This document shows, piece after piece, positions 44,429 through 57,600 of a stretch of DNA of 64,000 nt. This stretch comes from Bagarius yarrelli. Taxonomy: Eukaryota > Chordata > Actinopteri > Siluriformes > Sisoridae. The notes beneath the pieces were generated by a model, which ran no database searches, was not told where the DNA came from, and worked only from the letters and a program-made list of their open reading frames with translations. The translations under genes and the position numbers were made by a program. The stretch covers positions 1,346,073 through 1,410,072 of the forward strand of contig VCAZ01000158.1 of the NCBI GenBank assembly GCA_005784505.1, written 5' to 3'. Each line of letters starts with the position of its first letter. Position 1 is the stretch's first letter.

Positions 44429-45942
44429 CACCCTGTATAGCTGGTGGGCAGATGATGAGTGCTTGCTGGAACGAGTCCCCAAACGGAGCACTTCCTGTCT
44501 GGAGCGGGATCGCAGGATGGATGATGGAGGGAGCAGATGGAGCCAAAGGCTGTGGAGCAAACAGGAAAAATAAACTTTTTTACTTTTTATTTTAAATATC
44601 TGGTTATGCTAGCAATCAGTCTGCTGTTTATAATTGATTATAACCGAGGAGATCTGATATCTCACACGTCCCTACTATATATAGTGTGTGTAAGGGATAA
44701 GTGTGTGTAAATCAGTGTGTGTAAAGTAACTGTATGATCTAGTCCTCTCCCGGATTCTGAAGTACACATACGATGGACACTTTACTGCCCCATGATCCCG
44801 CAGGAGAGAAACGACTCCTTATATTCCAAAATGGCGAAAAGAAAGCGGTGATGCAGTGACTTTAAAAGAGTTTAAAGTAACTTTAAATATAAAATAAAAA
44901 CTTTTAAGATGAAAACATTGTTCATTGTGGTTAAATTGAACTCATTATCACACTTTAAATTCACACTGCTGTGACTCCGTAGGTCATGTGATCAATATCA
45001 ACATGGAGGATCCAGAACATCCCAAATTCATTCATAATCATAATCAGACTCAGATTATAGAACAGACTTTGTTAATGACCAGATCTTTTTCTTTTTTTTA
45101 GCAATTGAAATATTTTGACATAATAAATATATAACAGAGAGAATAAAAAAATGATAATTAAAAAATAAATTGAAATTATTAAATCACTATTATTATGAGA
45201 TCATCGTTGATATGAGAATGGATGATAAAATGCAACAACATTAAATAACCTAAAGGGGGCAATATAACAATTCTAAACAAGCCTTATGTGACAAGTATGG
45301 ATGTGGACATGGAGACACAGACGAACACGCACATGCACGCACAAGCGCAAACAGACACACACGCAGCACCGTCCTTAGCAACTGAAAGCTCTCTCAGTGT
45401 CGCCATGACCTTATTTTGGTGTGTTTCCATGAATATGAAGCTGCTGTGTAATAAACTGATATTAAGTGAACTTGAGAACAGAAACAGGAGAGGTACACAC
45501 ACACACACACTGAGTCACACTGCTGGCTGCTGGCTCTCTGACCTGTGAGTGCACGGCGGCCATTTTGCTGTAGGGGGCGGGGAGGTTGGGAGCAGAGCTG
45601 GTCGGCGGTCTGGTGAACGAGGCTTTGTTGCGGTTGACAGTGTCGTAAGTTGCGGGACGACGACATACATCCATAATGTGGAAACACGACTTCACGCTAT
45701 GAGAGAGAGAGAAAGAGAGAAAGAAAGAAACAGGGGGAAAAAAAACAGAACATAAAACATCAGAACTCACAGCCTTTCTATTAATTTGCTTTTCCGTTTC
45801 TTTCTTTAATTTTTCATCTTCCTTTTTCTTTATTTTTGCCTTTTTTCATCTTTCTTCTTTTCTCTCTTTCTAACGCTCTCTCTCTCTCTCGCTCTCTTTG
45901 CGCTCTCTCTTTGCGCTCTCACTCTCTCTCGCTTCGCTTTCT

Positions 45943-45980
<38 letters not shown>

Positions 45981-46768
45981 CGCTCTCTGCTGCGCTCTCT
46001 CTCTCTCTTTGCGCTCTCTCTCTCGTCTCTTTGGCGCTCCTCTCTTGCGCTCTCTGCGCTCTCTCTCTCGCTCGCTCTCTTTGCGCGCTCTCTCTCTCTT
46101 TGCGCGCCTCTCTCTCTCTTTGCGCGCTCTCTCTCTCTTTGCGCGCTCTATCTCTCTTTGCGCGCTTCTTCTCTCTTTGCGCGCTCTATCTCTCTCTGCG
46201 CTCGCTCTCGCTCTCGCTCGCTCTCGCTCTCTGCTCGCTCTCGCTCGCTCTCTCTCTCTCTCTGCTCTCTCGCTCTCTCTCGCTCTCTCTCGCTCTCTTT
46301 GCGCTCTCGCTCTCTCTCTCTCTCTTTGCTCTCTATCTTTGCGCTCTCGCTCTCTCTCTTTGCGCTCTCGCTCTCTCTCTTCGCTCTCTCTCTTGCGCTC
46401 TCTCGCTCTCTCTCTCTCGCTCTCTCGCGCTCTCTCGCTCTCTCTCGCTCTCTCTTGCTCTCTCGCTCTCTTTGCGCTCTCGCTCGCTCTCTTTGCGCCT
46501 CGCTCGCTCTCTTTGCGCTCTCGCTCGCTATCTACGCTCTCGCTCTCTCTGCGCTCTCGCTCTGCTCTCGATATCCTTGCGCTCTCGCTCTCTCTCGCTC
46601 TCCTTGCGCTCGCTCTCTTCGCTCTCATCGCTCTCTCGCTCTCTCGCTCTCGTCTCTCTTCGCTCTCTCGCTCTCTCTCGCTCTCTTCGCTCTCTCTCTC
46701 TCGCTCTCTTTGCTCTCTCTCTCTCTCGCTCTCTTGCGCTCTCTCTCTCTCTCTCTCGCTCCTTGCGC

Positions 46769-46802
<34 letters not shown>

Positions 46803-49800
46803 GCTCTTGGCGCTCTCTCTCTCTCCGCTCTCTTTGCGCTCTCTCTCTCTCGCTCTCTCTTTTGCGCTCTCTCTCTCTCGCGCTCTCTCTCTCGCTCTCT
46901 CTCGCTCTCTCTCTCTCGCTCTCTTTGCGCTCTCTCTCTCTCTCGCTCTCTTTGCGCTCTCTCTCTCTCTCTCTCTTCTCTCTCTCGCTCTCTTTGCGCT
47001 CTATCTCTCTCGCTCTCTCTTTGCGCCTCTCTCTCTTCCTCTCTGCGCTCTATCTCTCTGCTTGCTCTCTCTCTCTCTTGCTCTCTCATCTCTCTTGCTC
47101 TCTTCTCTCTTTTGCGCTCTCTCTCTCTCTCTCGCTCTCTTTGCGCTCCCTCTCTCTCTCGCTCTCTTTGCGCTCCCTCTCTCTCTCGCTCTCTTGTGCT
47201 CTCTCTCTCTCTCTCGCTCTCTTTGCGCTCTCTCGCTCTCTTGCGCTCTCTCTCGCTCTCTTTGCGCTCTCTCGCTCTCTCTCTCGCTCTCTTCTCTCTC
47301 GCGCTCTCTCTCTCTCTCTTGCGCTCTCTCTTTGCGCTCTCTCTCTCTCTCGCGCTCTCGCTCTCTCTCTTCGCGCTCTCTCTCTCTCTCTTTGCGCCTC
47401 GCCTCTTGCGCTCTCTCTCTCTCTCGCTCTCTTTGCGCTCTCTCTCTCTATAGCTCTCGGCTCTCTTCTCCTCGCTCTTTCTCTCTTCTCTTTGCGCTCC
47501 CTCTCTCTCTCGCTCTCTTTGCGCTCCCTCTCTCTCTCGCTCTCTTTGCGCTCCCTCTCTCTCTCGCTCTCTTTGCGCTCCCTCTCTCTCTCGCTCTCTT
47601 TGCGCTCCCTCTCTCTCTCGCTCTCTTTGCGCTCCCTCTCTCTCGCGCTCTCTTCTCTTTGCGCTCTCTCTCTCTCTCTCTCTCTTGCTCTCTTCTGCGC
47701 CTCTCTCTCTCTCGCTCTCTCTCGCTCTCCGCTCTCTCTCTCGCTCTCTCTCTCTCTCGCGCTCTCTCTCTCTCATTTGCTCTCTCTCTCGCTCTCTCTG
47801 TGATGGTTTGGATCTGAAGGTCTGCTCACTAGTTGCTGTGTGGGAAGTCCAGCAGGTGCTGCATGGTGACGAAGGGGTGATTGAGGACTTCACCAGGGTT
47901 GATTCTCTTCTCTGCATCGATCCATAACATCATCTTCAGCAGAAGCACAAACTCTCCACGATCCACTTTCTCAGCCATCGAGTCACTGCCTTCCAGATTC
48001 ATCACTAAATTCACCTGAAACAAACAAACTTTGTGAAAAAATCTAAACAAAATTAATTTTAAAAACAGCAATAAATCCCAAATCTGAGATTACTAATGTA
48101 AAGGTGGAGGGGCTAAAACACCTACACAGCTGTCAATCACAGGTTCAAATTCGACATGATGGCACCAAGTCTGATTTTAGGGGTGGAGTTACAGTTTGTG
48201 AAGTCATTCAATAACCGAAAAATGACTAATTAAGGGGGTGGTGTAATTTGCATATCATGTATATTCATATAGTGCGATATATTTATTTAAAGGGTAGGGT
48301 GTGTGTTAAATCAACTTTGTACTGGGATTTGTGCATGTGTGTGTGTGTTTTACGTACATGCGCAATATCGTCCAAACAGCTAAAAATATACTTTCTGGCT
48401 TCCTTCGATTTCATCCCAGTTTCTGCCTCGTGTTCCTCTGTGGACTAAAAACACAATGAAAGTCGTTACAAACACACACACATGCAAGCGCGCACACACA
48501 CACACGCTGTCTCACTCACACCTCCCTCTGTCTCACTCACACCTGTGTTTGTTTCACCTTCAGTCTCCATGTGGTGTACGAGGAATCAGACTCTCTGCAG
48601 AAGAAGCGAGACGTCTTTGTCCCCAGATTCAGGAGGTTCTCTCCAGGTAAACCCTGCGTCTGAGATATATAACGGATCTAAGAAACAGAGACAGGAAAAA
48701 TAGGAAAAAAGAGATTTAAGTAAAAGTAAAAAATTGTTTTTTTGTTTTTTTCTGTTGAATTCTTCACTAAATAAAATGAATTCATGTGGATTTATGAAGA
48801 AAGAACTGAAGTCTGTAATTATCCGTCTCTCTCTCTTTAAGCCTGAACGTCAGAGCCAAACTGCTGTAAAGAGAAAGATCTATAAGGCTCTCTCCTGCTC
48901 TCTTGCTCCCTCTCAGTCTTTCTCTCAGTCCCAGTCTCTCTTTCCCCTCTTTTTTTCTTTTTTATCTCCCTTTTCCTCCATCTCTCTCCCTCTTGGACAG
49001 TTACACTCAAAGACTTCTGGTCACATGACCATTGGACCTTTGACGTGTAAAGAAACAGGATCTATGCTTAACAAAATAACACACACATACACACACCTGT
49101 GAATTCTATTAGAAATGATTTTTCTCTGTAAGTGTAGGGAGCAGGTGAACAGTGCAGGTGAACAGTGCAGGTGAACAGTGCAGGATTTGAAACATTATTT
49201 CAAAAATCATTTTAAGTCAGAAACGTTAATGAGACACTTTAAATCTCTTCCTCAGATTACAAACTCCGGGCTGTGAAAAAAAAACAAACATTCCTGCTCA
49301 GAATTAGACGAGGCGGCTCATTAAACACACCCACATCAAACACCCAGAGATGGAACCTCCCCCCAAACACACACACATAACGGCTGTGCGTCAAAAACTC
49401 TGCTACTGAACACATGCCTGACTGCTGAGACTATTTATATCTATTAATACTTTCTGCTGCTGCAGTGGAACCCGAACCCAACACACACGGGGAAGGAGCA
49501 TGCACAAACGATGGACAGGGGGGTGATTTCGGGGTGAGAAGCTTCAGAGAGTTTTGGGGTAACAGAGAGTGTGTTGAGAGGTATAAACTATGACTCGAAC
49601 TAGACATTTGATTACATTTATTTAATTAATAATCAGGGAAATTCATAATTGATTATTTTCTGGCAGCAAAAATAAGCAAAGAAATAATTTTTTTTCCCCT
49701 TTCCCTTTATTCAGTATTTCTAGGGTTTGAATTACTGTCTTGATTATGATTTACACACACACTAATTCTTGTCAGTGAATAAGAGACAGAATAAGAAACA

Positions 49801-51565
49801 AAAAAGTGTGTTCGGTGACCTAATCGTTCCGTTGTGGGCGGGACGTTGTGGGGGGAGGGTGGCAGTGGGGTGGCAGGGTCCAATGGGTGGTTAAGGTGCT
49901 GAGTTGTTAATCTGAAGACCAGAAACACATGGGTTTCAAGCCCCACCTCCGGCAAGTCAACCACTGTTGGGTCCTTGAGCAAGACCCTTAACCCCTCCTG
50001 CTCCAGGGGCGCTGTATCATAGCTGACCCTGCGCTCTGACCCCAACTTACTAAGATGGGATATGCGAAAAATGCATTTCATTGGCTCTGTACATGTACCT
50101 TGCACAATGACAATGAATTGAATATACTTATACTTATACTTACTTCACAATGATTAGTCAACTTTGCAGAAAAAGCCAGAGTGATTGGATAAAGATTATT
50201 CTCACTCCTGCACAGTCACACAGGTCAGCGGGTCGTGTTACTGAGCCTGAGATCAGACTTGACATATAAATGTGTGTGTGTGTGTGTGTGTGCACGCATG
50301 TATGTGGGTGGGTGGTAAAAAGAAACAGAACCTCAAATAAAAAACTAAATTAAAAGAGAAAACACTGAATGATGTGTGAAAGAAATCAGGTAGGGATGTA
50401 CCAAGTTTATCCAGACGGGTAAATATGCAAATCAAGAAAACTGGGCGGAGATTATGCATTTACATTTACATTTATAGCATTAAGCAGACGCTCTTGTCCA
50501 GAGCGACGTACAAAAGTGCTTTGAGTCACATCATTGAACAATACTGGTACAAAAGTTCAAAAATCAATGTACCAACAAAAGAGTAGCATGGGATTATTTT
50601 TTGTTGCAAAACGTTATCCTGAATTTTGTTTAATCAAAACACATCTGTGATTAAACTGACCATCAACGTACACATACATACTCAAATCTGATTGGCTCTG
50701 GATTTCAGCTGATTTAAAGGAGAACTTTTGGCAACCCCAAAGTAAGGATGCTTTAAAATGCAGAGCTAACTAATAAAACGTTAACATCCTGATTGTTTTC
50801 ACTGCACGTGCGCTAGCTAAGGTGTTAAAACGGAAGAACAAATGACAAAAAATAAATAAATAAATAAATAAAAAATCACAAACTAAAAGCAGATGATGAA
50901 ACACTTTAGCGCTCAACACCTCAATTCTTTTCCTGAATTCAGGAGTAGTGTTAAGTGGAGCTGGGGTTGGACGGGTTACGAATCTGATGACTGCCTGTAA
51001 AAATACCTCAGTGTTTGTGCAGCGGGTTTAAAAAGGGCTTTGGCGTTTAATGAAGTGGGGTAAAAACGGACAGAGCGAGCATGTGATGGGGTAGAGAACT
51101 TACAGTGGCACTCAGGAAGATTTATCACAAATACACACAACTTCCCTTCCTGTGAGCCTTCCACAGTAACACAGTTCTAATCTAGGCCTGTTGCTGGCTG
51201 CGCCTCACAAACACACATCCCTGTAGAGGGGTCTCAGCAACAGGAGGACGGAGCCTGTAAGCATAGTGCCTCACAATCAGCAATCAGAAAGAGAGAAAGA
51301 CACAGAGAAATAGAGAAAAAGAGAGTAAGTAAGAGAGAGAGAAAGAGAGAGATACAGAGAAATAGAGAAAAAGAGAGTAAGTAAGAGAGAGAGAAAGAGA
51401 GAGATACAGAGAGATATATAGCGAATGCTGAATGAATTCCTTTATGGAGAGTTTGAGAACATGTCACAGCTCGGTGAAGAACAGATGACGTGGTACAGAG
51501 AAACACAGGGACGTGTGAGGACTCGGATATCGACGCTTTAGTTTCACACCCACTCTGACTCACAA

Positions 51566-51604
<39 letters not shown>

Positions 51605-54600
51605 TCTCACCTCCTCAGGATTAAATTCCTCTGAACCTTAAAACACTTGTATTTAACCGGAAAGCAAACACACACACATCATCATCATCATCATCATTGC
51701 TCTTTCTATCTCTGTCTATCTGTTTGTGTTTCTATCTTCTTTCTATCTCTGTCTGTCTGTAGGTCTGTCTTACCTGGTCATACTCTAGGGCCCCGGGGTA
51801 CAGGGGCCAGCCCAAGAACAGCTCTGCTATCACACAGCCCAGCGACCACATGTCTATGGCTTCACAAAAAGGCAGTCCCAGGATGATCTCTGGAGCTCTG
51901 AAAGATACAAAACAGCACATCAGAACAGAACATCAGCTCGATCCCAGATCAACCCCAAGACTCAGATCAATCCTGCAAAGAGATTCTATTAATATGCAAT
52001 AGTAGCTAAACACACTATTAAAAACACTGCATATAATACCAAATACACACTATTATAATAAAATACTATTAAATATGCAATAGTAAGCTAAAAAAAAAAT
52101 TTGCTTCTTAAAAAGAAGCATACATACATACATACATACACATACATAATTATTGCTGCTAATTACTGAAATTAATTGCACAAAAAAGGAAACTTTTAAA
52201 TAAAAAAGATCTCATAAATATGCATGATATTGTGTTGCCAGCGTTGCCAGATTGGGTTTGTTTCGCCCAATTGCTACTTTTGATCCAGCCAGACCGGAAA
52301 TAGATGGTTGATAACATTAGTTTTAGCTACAAAATTTACTACAAGTCAGGATTGATGTTTGTTATAACAGTCGACCAGAGCTAAAATATTTTGCTGATTG
52401 GTCAGGAGCAAGTATCAGATCTTTCCCTATTGCATGTGATTTGTCCAAATGTCTTTGAACTGACCTAGCCCCACCCACTTATATGGATTTTTGTCTCTGT
52501 ATATAATCAGCAGTGGAATTTTTTTTATTTAAAAATCAGCTTTGGGGTCAGTTTATTCTGTGTATGTTGAGACAGAGAGGATTTAGATGATGGTGGGAGT
52601 GAAGTCAAGGGTGACGAAGCTTCACTTCAAGCCTGTTAATGCAATTGGACCCGAGAGGTTAGCGTTACTCGGGTTACACTGGTTTTTCGTTACTGTCGTA
52701 AGCGTGGCTATCTGTATGCCTCCTACAAGCCCGTACATGAAAGATGTACCCTGACTCTTCATGAAGACATGCTGTGTTCTGATTGGTGTAGAGGAACTGT
52801 CATGTCCTGTACAGAGTCCTGATTCTGACTCAATCCCTGTGGGATGAACTGGAACCCGACTGAACCTCCTCACCTCAACATTAGTTTCTGATCTCACTAA
52901 TACCGTTGAAACTGAATGATCAAATCCACACAGTCTCATGACCCAATCTAAAAAATGCAGGTTTTCCACAGAAGAACGGAGGAGATTATAGGAGAAAGCG
53001 TGAGACTGAAACAGATGGATAAGTTGCTCAGGTGTTCTAACATTTTTGGTTATATATTTGGTCCTGTGATTTTACTTAGAACAAGTCATGATAAGAAAAT
53101 TCATTAGATCTATGATGTTAATGAGGCATAGAACAATTCCTGGAATCCGACAGAACACTCGCATTAGATCAGTCAGTCTATTTATCTTTAACTTCCTCTG
53201 TCTTTCTGCCTAACTGTCTATTAGTCCATCCAGCTATCCATCTCTCTATCTATTTGTCTGTCTGTCTGTCTGTATGTTTGCCTGTCTATATATCTGTTTG
53301 TCTATCTGACTGTCTATCTGTCTGGCCAGCTGTCTGCCTATTCATCTGTCAGTCTTTCTATCAGTCTGTCTGCCTATCTGTCCATGCATCCATTTGTCTA
53401 TACATCTATCTGTCCGTCTATCATTGATTCGTCTATTTATTCTCCCCCCCCTTTCCAAAAAATACAACCCCACCTTACAGATGTTACGTTGCAAGCAGTA
53501 TACAAATACAATAAAATAATTTCAAAGTATTTGTATATATTGTTGCTTTGAATGTTTGGTCTCTTGTCAACTACGTACTATTATCACCTGACCAGGTGAC
53601 CACGCAAACTGATTCTGCTGATAAACTGATCCAAATCGATTAGGAACTTGATTTAATTTAGCCTCGGAACGGAGAAACACGTGAAACAGGCCGTGGTAAA
53701 TATAGTTTGTGTATCTAATGCGTGTGAAGAATGTAAAAATGAACTTCCTCTGCCTAAAGAGACTTCTTTATCTTGCTACAAGCAGAAAAGGGAAAAAATG
53801 CGATAAATAAAGCAGCATCGAGATTACAATCTTTTTAAAAAGCTTTCGGTCACAAAAGATGAAACTGACGTTAAAGATGAGTAATAAAGTCATTTCTTTT
53901 TGAAACGAGTGGTTCAGCTGTCCCCTTTTCCTCCATATGATCAGTAATATGGAGAGAAAGTTGTGGATCAGATTAGTTTGCTGTGATAAAGGGCACTTTT
54001 GGCATCCTAGGCAACTTGCCTGCACTCATTTTAGTCTGTTGTAACGTGCCAGAGCTAAGCTCAGCATTTTGTTTGCCTACGCTGGCTTTAACTTGTGCTG
54101 GATGCAGGAAGTCCAGACAGTTCTGCATAACTTCTCTCCATGGTTGAGAAAAGAGTTGTACTCTGAAAGAATTCCAACCTAGTCAGATCTACAGAGAAGC
54201 TCGACGTCTGCATGATGGGTGGAGAAAAGAGATGTAGAACCTACAGTAGGGTTGCCATGTTCTTTCTATATCTGCAGATTTGATCAATAACTACAGCTGT
54301 TGTTGTAGTAAACAAATGTGAGCAGATTGTGTCAGCATTTATCAGTGTAAAAAGTGAGCTCAGTGGTTAAGGTGTTGCTGATGGGTAATCTTGAGTTCAA
54401 TTCCCTTAAGAACTAAACTGACCTGCTGGGCTCTTGAGCAAGGACCTTAACCCTCACCTGATCAATAAAATAAAAAAAAATAAAAAACAAGATAAAATGT
54501 AAGCAAATTTTCACAACACAAAAGCTACACAGGTTTAATTGAGAAGCTGACGCCGCAAGGAAAAACCCAGTTTAGCGATCACTGTATATGTCAAGTGGAT

Positions 54601-57600
54601 AAACGAATCAGCAAGACATTTGAATGACGTCATAATGTTGTCATAACTGATAAACTGTTGCCAAATGTTAATCCATGCCTTAATGGAAGTAGGCTAACAG
54701 TGATGTAACATTTTGGCAATTTTGAGGTATAAAAGGCAACAATTAAAATTAGCTAATTAGAGAAAAGACTTAAACGGTCCTTTTCTAACTGACTTTCAAA
54801 GTGTTTTGCAACATTAAGGCAAATTATCATCATCATTAATCTACTTAAGAATTCTGAACAAAAATGTTTGGACTACAGGTCGATCGGACAACACTCTAAA
54901 TCAAACCGGTAGCTAAATTTATCATACATGCATCAGTATACGCTATTTACACCAATTCAAATAAAGACAGCTGCTTCAACGCCTGTGGAATTTTGAGGAG
55001 TTTTGCAGCCCTTTACCGTCGAATGAATGCTTTAAAAGGATAGTCGTAGTTTAATTAGTGCTTTTAAGTGTTTTTAAAGAGGAAAAAATATGGAATAAAA
55101 ACAGGCAAGATGAAAAAAAAATTGACATTTAAATCCATTTAAACCGCATTGAGAGGACCAACCACTTAAACTGTTTCCCTAAAATACATTAAAAAGGATG
55201 AGAGGAAAAGGGGCGAGAGGTACACGTTCCCTTTGGCTCAAACTCTTTATCCTGTCTATGATCACAGAACACAACTGTGACATCAGAGGCTCAAAAATGT
55301 CCCCACAGCACCCAGACCAATAAGCCAGAGCTGCTTTCATCCTTCGTCTTTCTTCTTAACCACAGAACCCTTCCCTTTTCTCAAATGTCTCTAAGAACCT
55401 CTGAGAACAAAGCAAATTAGACTGAATGTTGGTAGTAACCCAGACATTCGTTTACTCATTCACCAGACAAAGCAGAATTAAGCAAGCTGTTAAGAATGAA
55501 AAATAACCCTGAGTTTTAATCTGTGACGCAGAAGCGATGTGGCTGTAATGGCAAGCAAATAATAACGCATGCCTGGCAAGTTCGACAAGGGAACAATAAG
55601 CACTCCTCCTCTCATTGATTATTTGTCTAACATGTTTATACCCCAAGACTGTTTATTGTTTATAATAAAAATCTGCACGAAAACATTCATCTGCTACTGC
55701 TTTCTGTCTTAATTTATATGATGGATCAGTTAAGGTTTTTAAGGGCCTTGCTCAGGGGCCCAGCTATGGTCCTGGGCATTGAACTCGTGTAGATCTATGC
55801 AGGTTCTACACACGATAAAAAGCATTTCTGGCCAAGACGATGTCAAGCTCAGTGTGTATTGCTTAATTAGTGTCTACCAGACATTTCCATTAGCAAAAAT
55901 GAATACCAGAGTCATAATACTGTCCTAAAAATTGTCGATACATTTAATGATAGAAAAAGATTCCGTGCACGACCTCTTTAACTCCATGAACCAATATTAA
56001 ATTGTAAGAAAATTCAATTCAAAAGCCTGCGTCCTCACCCTGCCCGACACCTCTGGCGCGGACTATCTCTATTCCATTTTCCAAAAGCTACCGAAACAGC
56101 TGACTATTTAAGTTTGTGACCTTGACCATTGGGCTGGGACAATCTCTCCAGCATGCATTTCATCCTGACTCATTTCACTCCAACTGCCAGAGTACTTCAC
56201 CATCTATAGAAGTCAAACTGCGCTGGCGAGCGTCCCGTCAGCTAATTTTAGGTGGCTCAGCTCGCCCCGGTCCTAGCCTCCCACCCGCTTTCCCAGCTGT
56301 ATGTTTGGGTATTTACTCTCATTGGAGTAGCAGCAACAGCAGGACATCACTGGATTGTCACACACCAAGATTGTGGGCTGGACATTAAAGGTGGAGGCTT
56401 TCCTCGCAGGGTTAAAAAAATAGCAGCAAGAAGAAATTCATAAGCAAATATCTTTCCAAGCCTTAAGTGATAAAGATCAAAACATACTAGTTAACATTTA
56501 AAGTGAGAAACCATTCAACAAAATTGTACTAAAACCAAAAAAACCTGTTCTTGTCCTAGGACAGGGTGACCAAACTAGAGGGCTGGTGTCCTGAGTTTAG
56601 CTTCAACTTGCCTTAGATCACCTACCTGTAAGTTTCAAATAAACCTAGCAAGATACTGATTACCTGGTTGAGGTGTGTCTAATTAGGATTGAAGAATTAA
56701 GTAGGGTTGGGTGCTCTAGACCTCAGCGCTTCATGTAAACATTCATTTCGAGAGGTACGTGATACTTTAGATGCTTCTTAAGAAGGTTTAAAATACAGTT
56801 TAGTCACAACATGACCAGACAATGTTGCTATAGCAAAAAAATAGAAATTAGAAAGAAAAGATTAGACACATCCCAGTGCTCAAAGAGGAAGTGTTGCATT
56901 ATTCCACTGTACACTGCTTCATGTGACCTACAGACACTGGGGATGCACAGTTACCATTTTCTTAAGACTGAGACTTTTTTTCAGGTCTGATACCAAGTAT
57001 GTGGTGCTATAATGTTTGATAATTTGGGAGAATTTTGTAGCTTATCCACAACAATGGCATTATTGGGATTTCTGACAGTTATTAGAGGAAAATGTTTGGG
57101 GTGTTTTTCTATATTTAACAAAGCTGAAAGAAACATTAAAAAAAATCCACACAGAAACTTTTGCTTCCACAAATTAATGTCAGTCTCGCTTTGTCCCAAG
57201 TGTGCAAAAAATTTGAACGCAACACACAAAAAATAGAAGTACATTATTGCACAGAAAAAAAACGAAACTGTAAAAGATTGACAAAATGTTTACACAGAAA
57301 AGACCTGTGAAGTGTAGCTTAAATTTAATACGACATCGAGTCTTATAAAGTTTGTTTATAAGTCTTAAATTAAATGCTTTTCTAGGCTCCCAACAAATAT
57401 TGTGCTTTTTTTTTTACAAAAAAAAAAAGAAAAAAAAAAAGCACTATTGTGCTGCAGCTTCCTTTCCCATACTAACGGACTGTAAATCCCCTCCTCATCC
57501 CGGCAATAACACTGCTTTACACAACTGGTATGTGGTTCCTGAACAGACAGGATGTTTTTTTTATAGATGTAATTTCCTTGCGAGCAATTTTTATTTGACC

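Larger units (their letters stand above)
48678..51773 (-). other. Intron between hipk3 coding exons 2 and 3
   Basis: 3.1 kb holding SINE copies at 49878-50138 and 50457-50580, short GA and CT tracts (51285-51420, 51570-51600) and otherwise unique sequence. Confidence 0.8.

Noticed and set aside
44070..44595. HTHTHT and CVCVCV open frames
   Set aside because: Translation of a (CA)n microsatellite. Only 44432-44549 is a true exon, in one frame.
45836..47803. 655-aa Ser/Leu-rich open frame and its overlapping frames
   Set aside because: Produced by a CT satellite with a 27-bp period (a multiple of three), so several frames stay open on both strands. It lies wholly in a hipk3 intron.
52622..52969. 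115-aa minus-strand open frame
   Set aside because: It overlaps a plus-strand Tc1 relic, resembles no family known to me and has no splice context. Chance.
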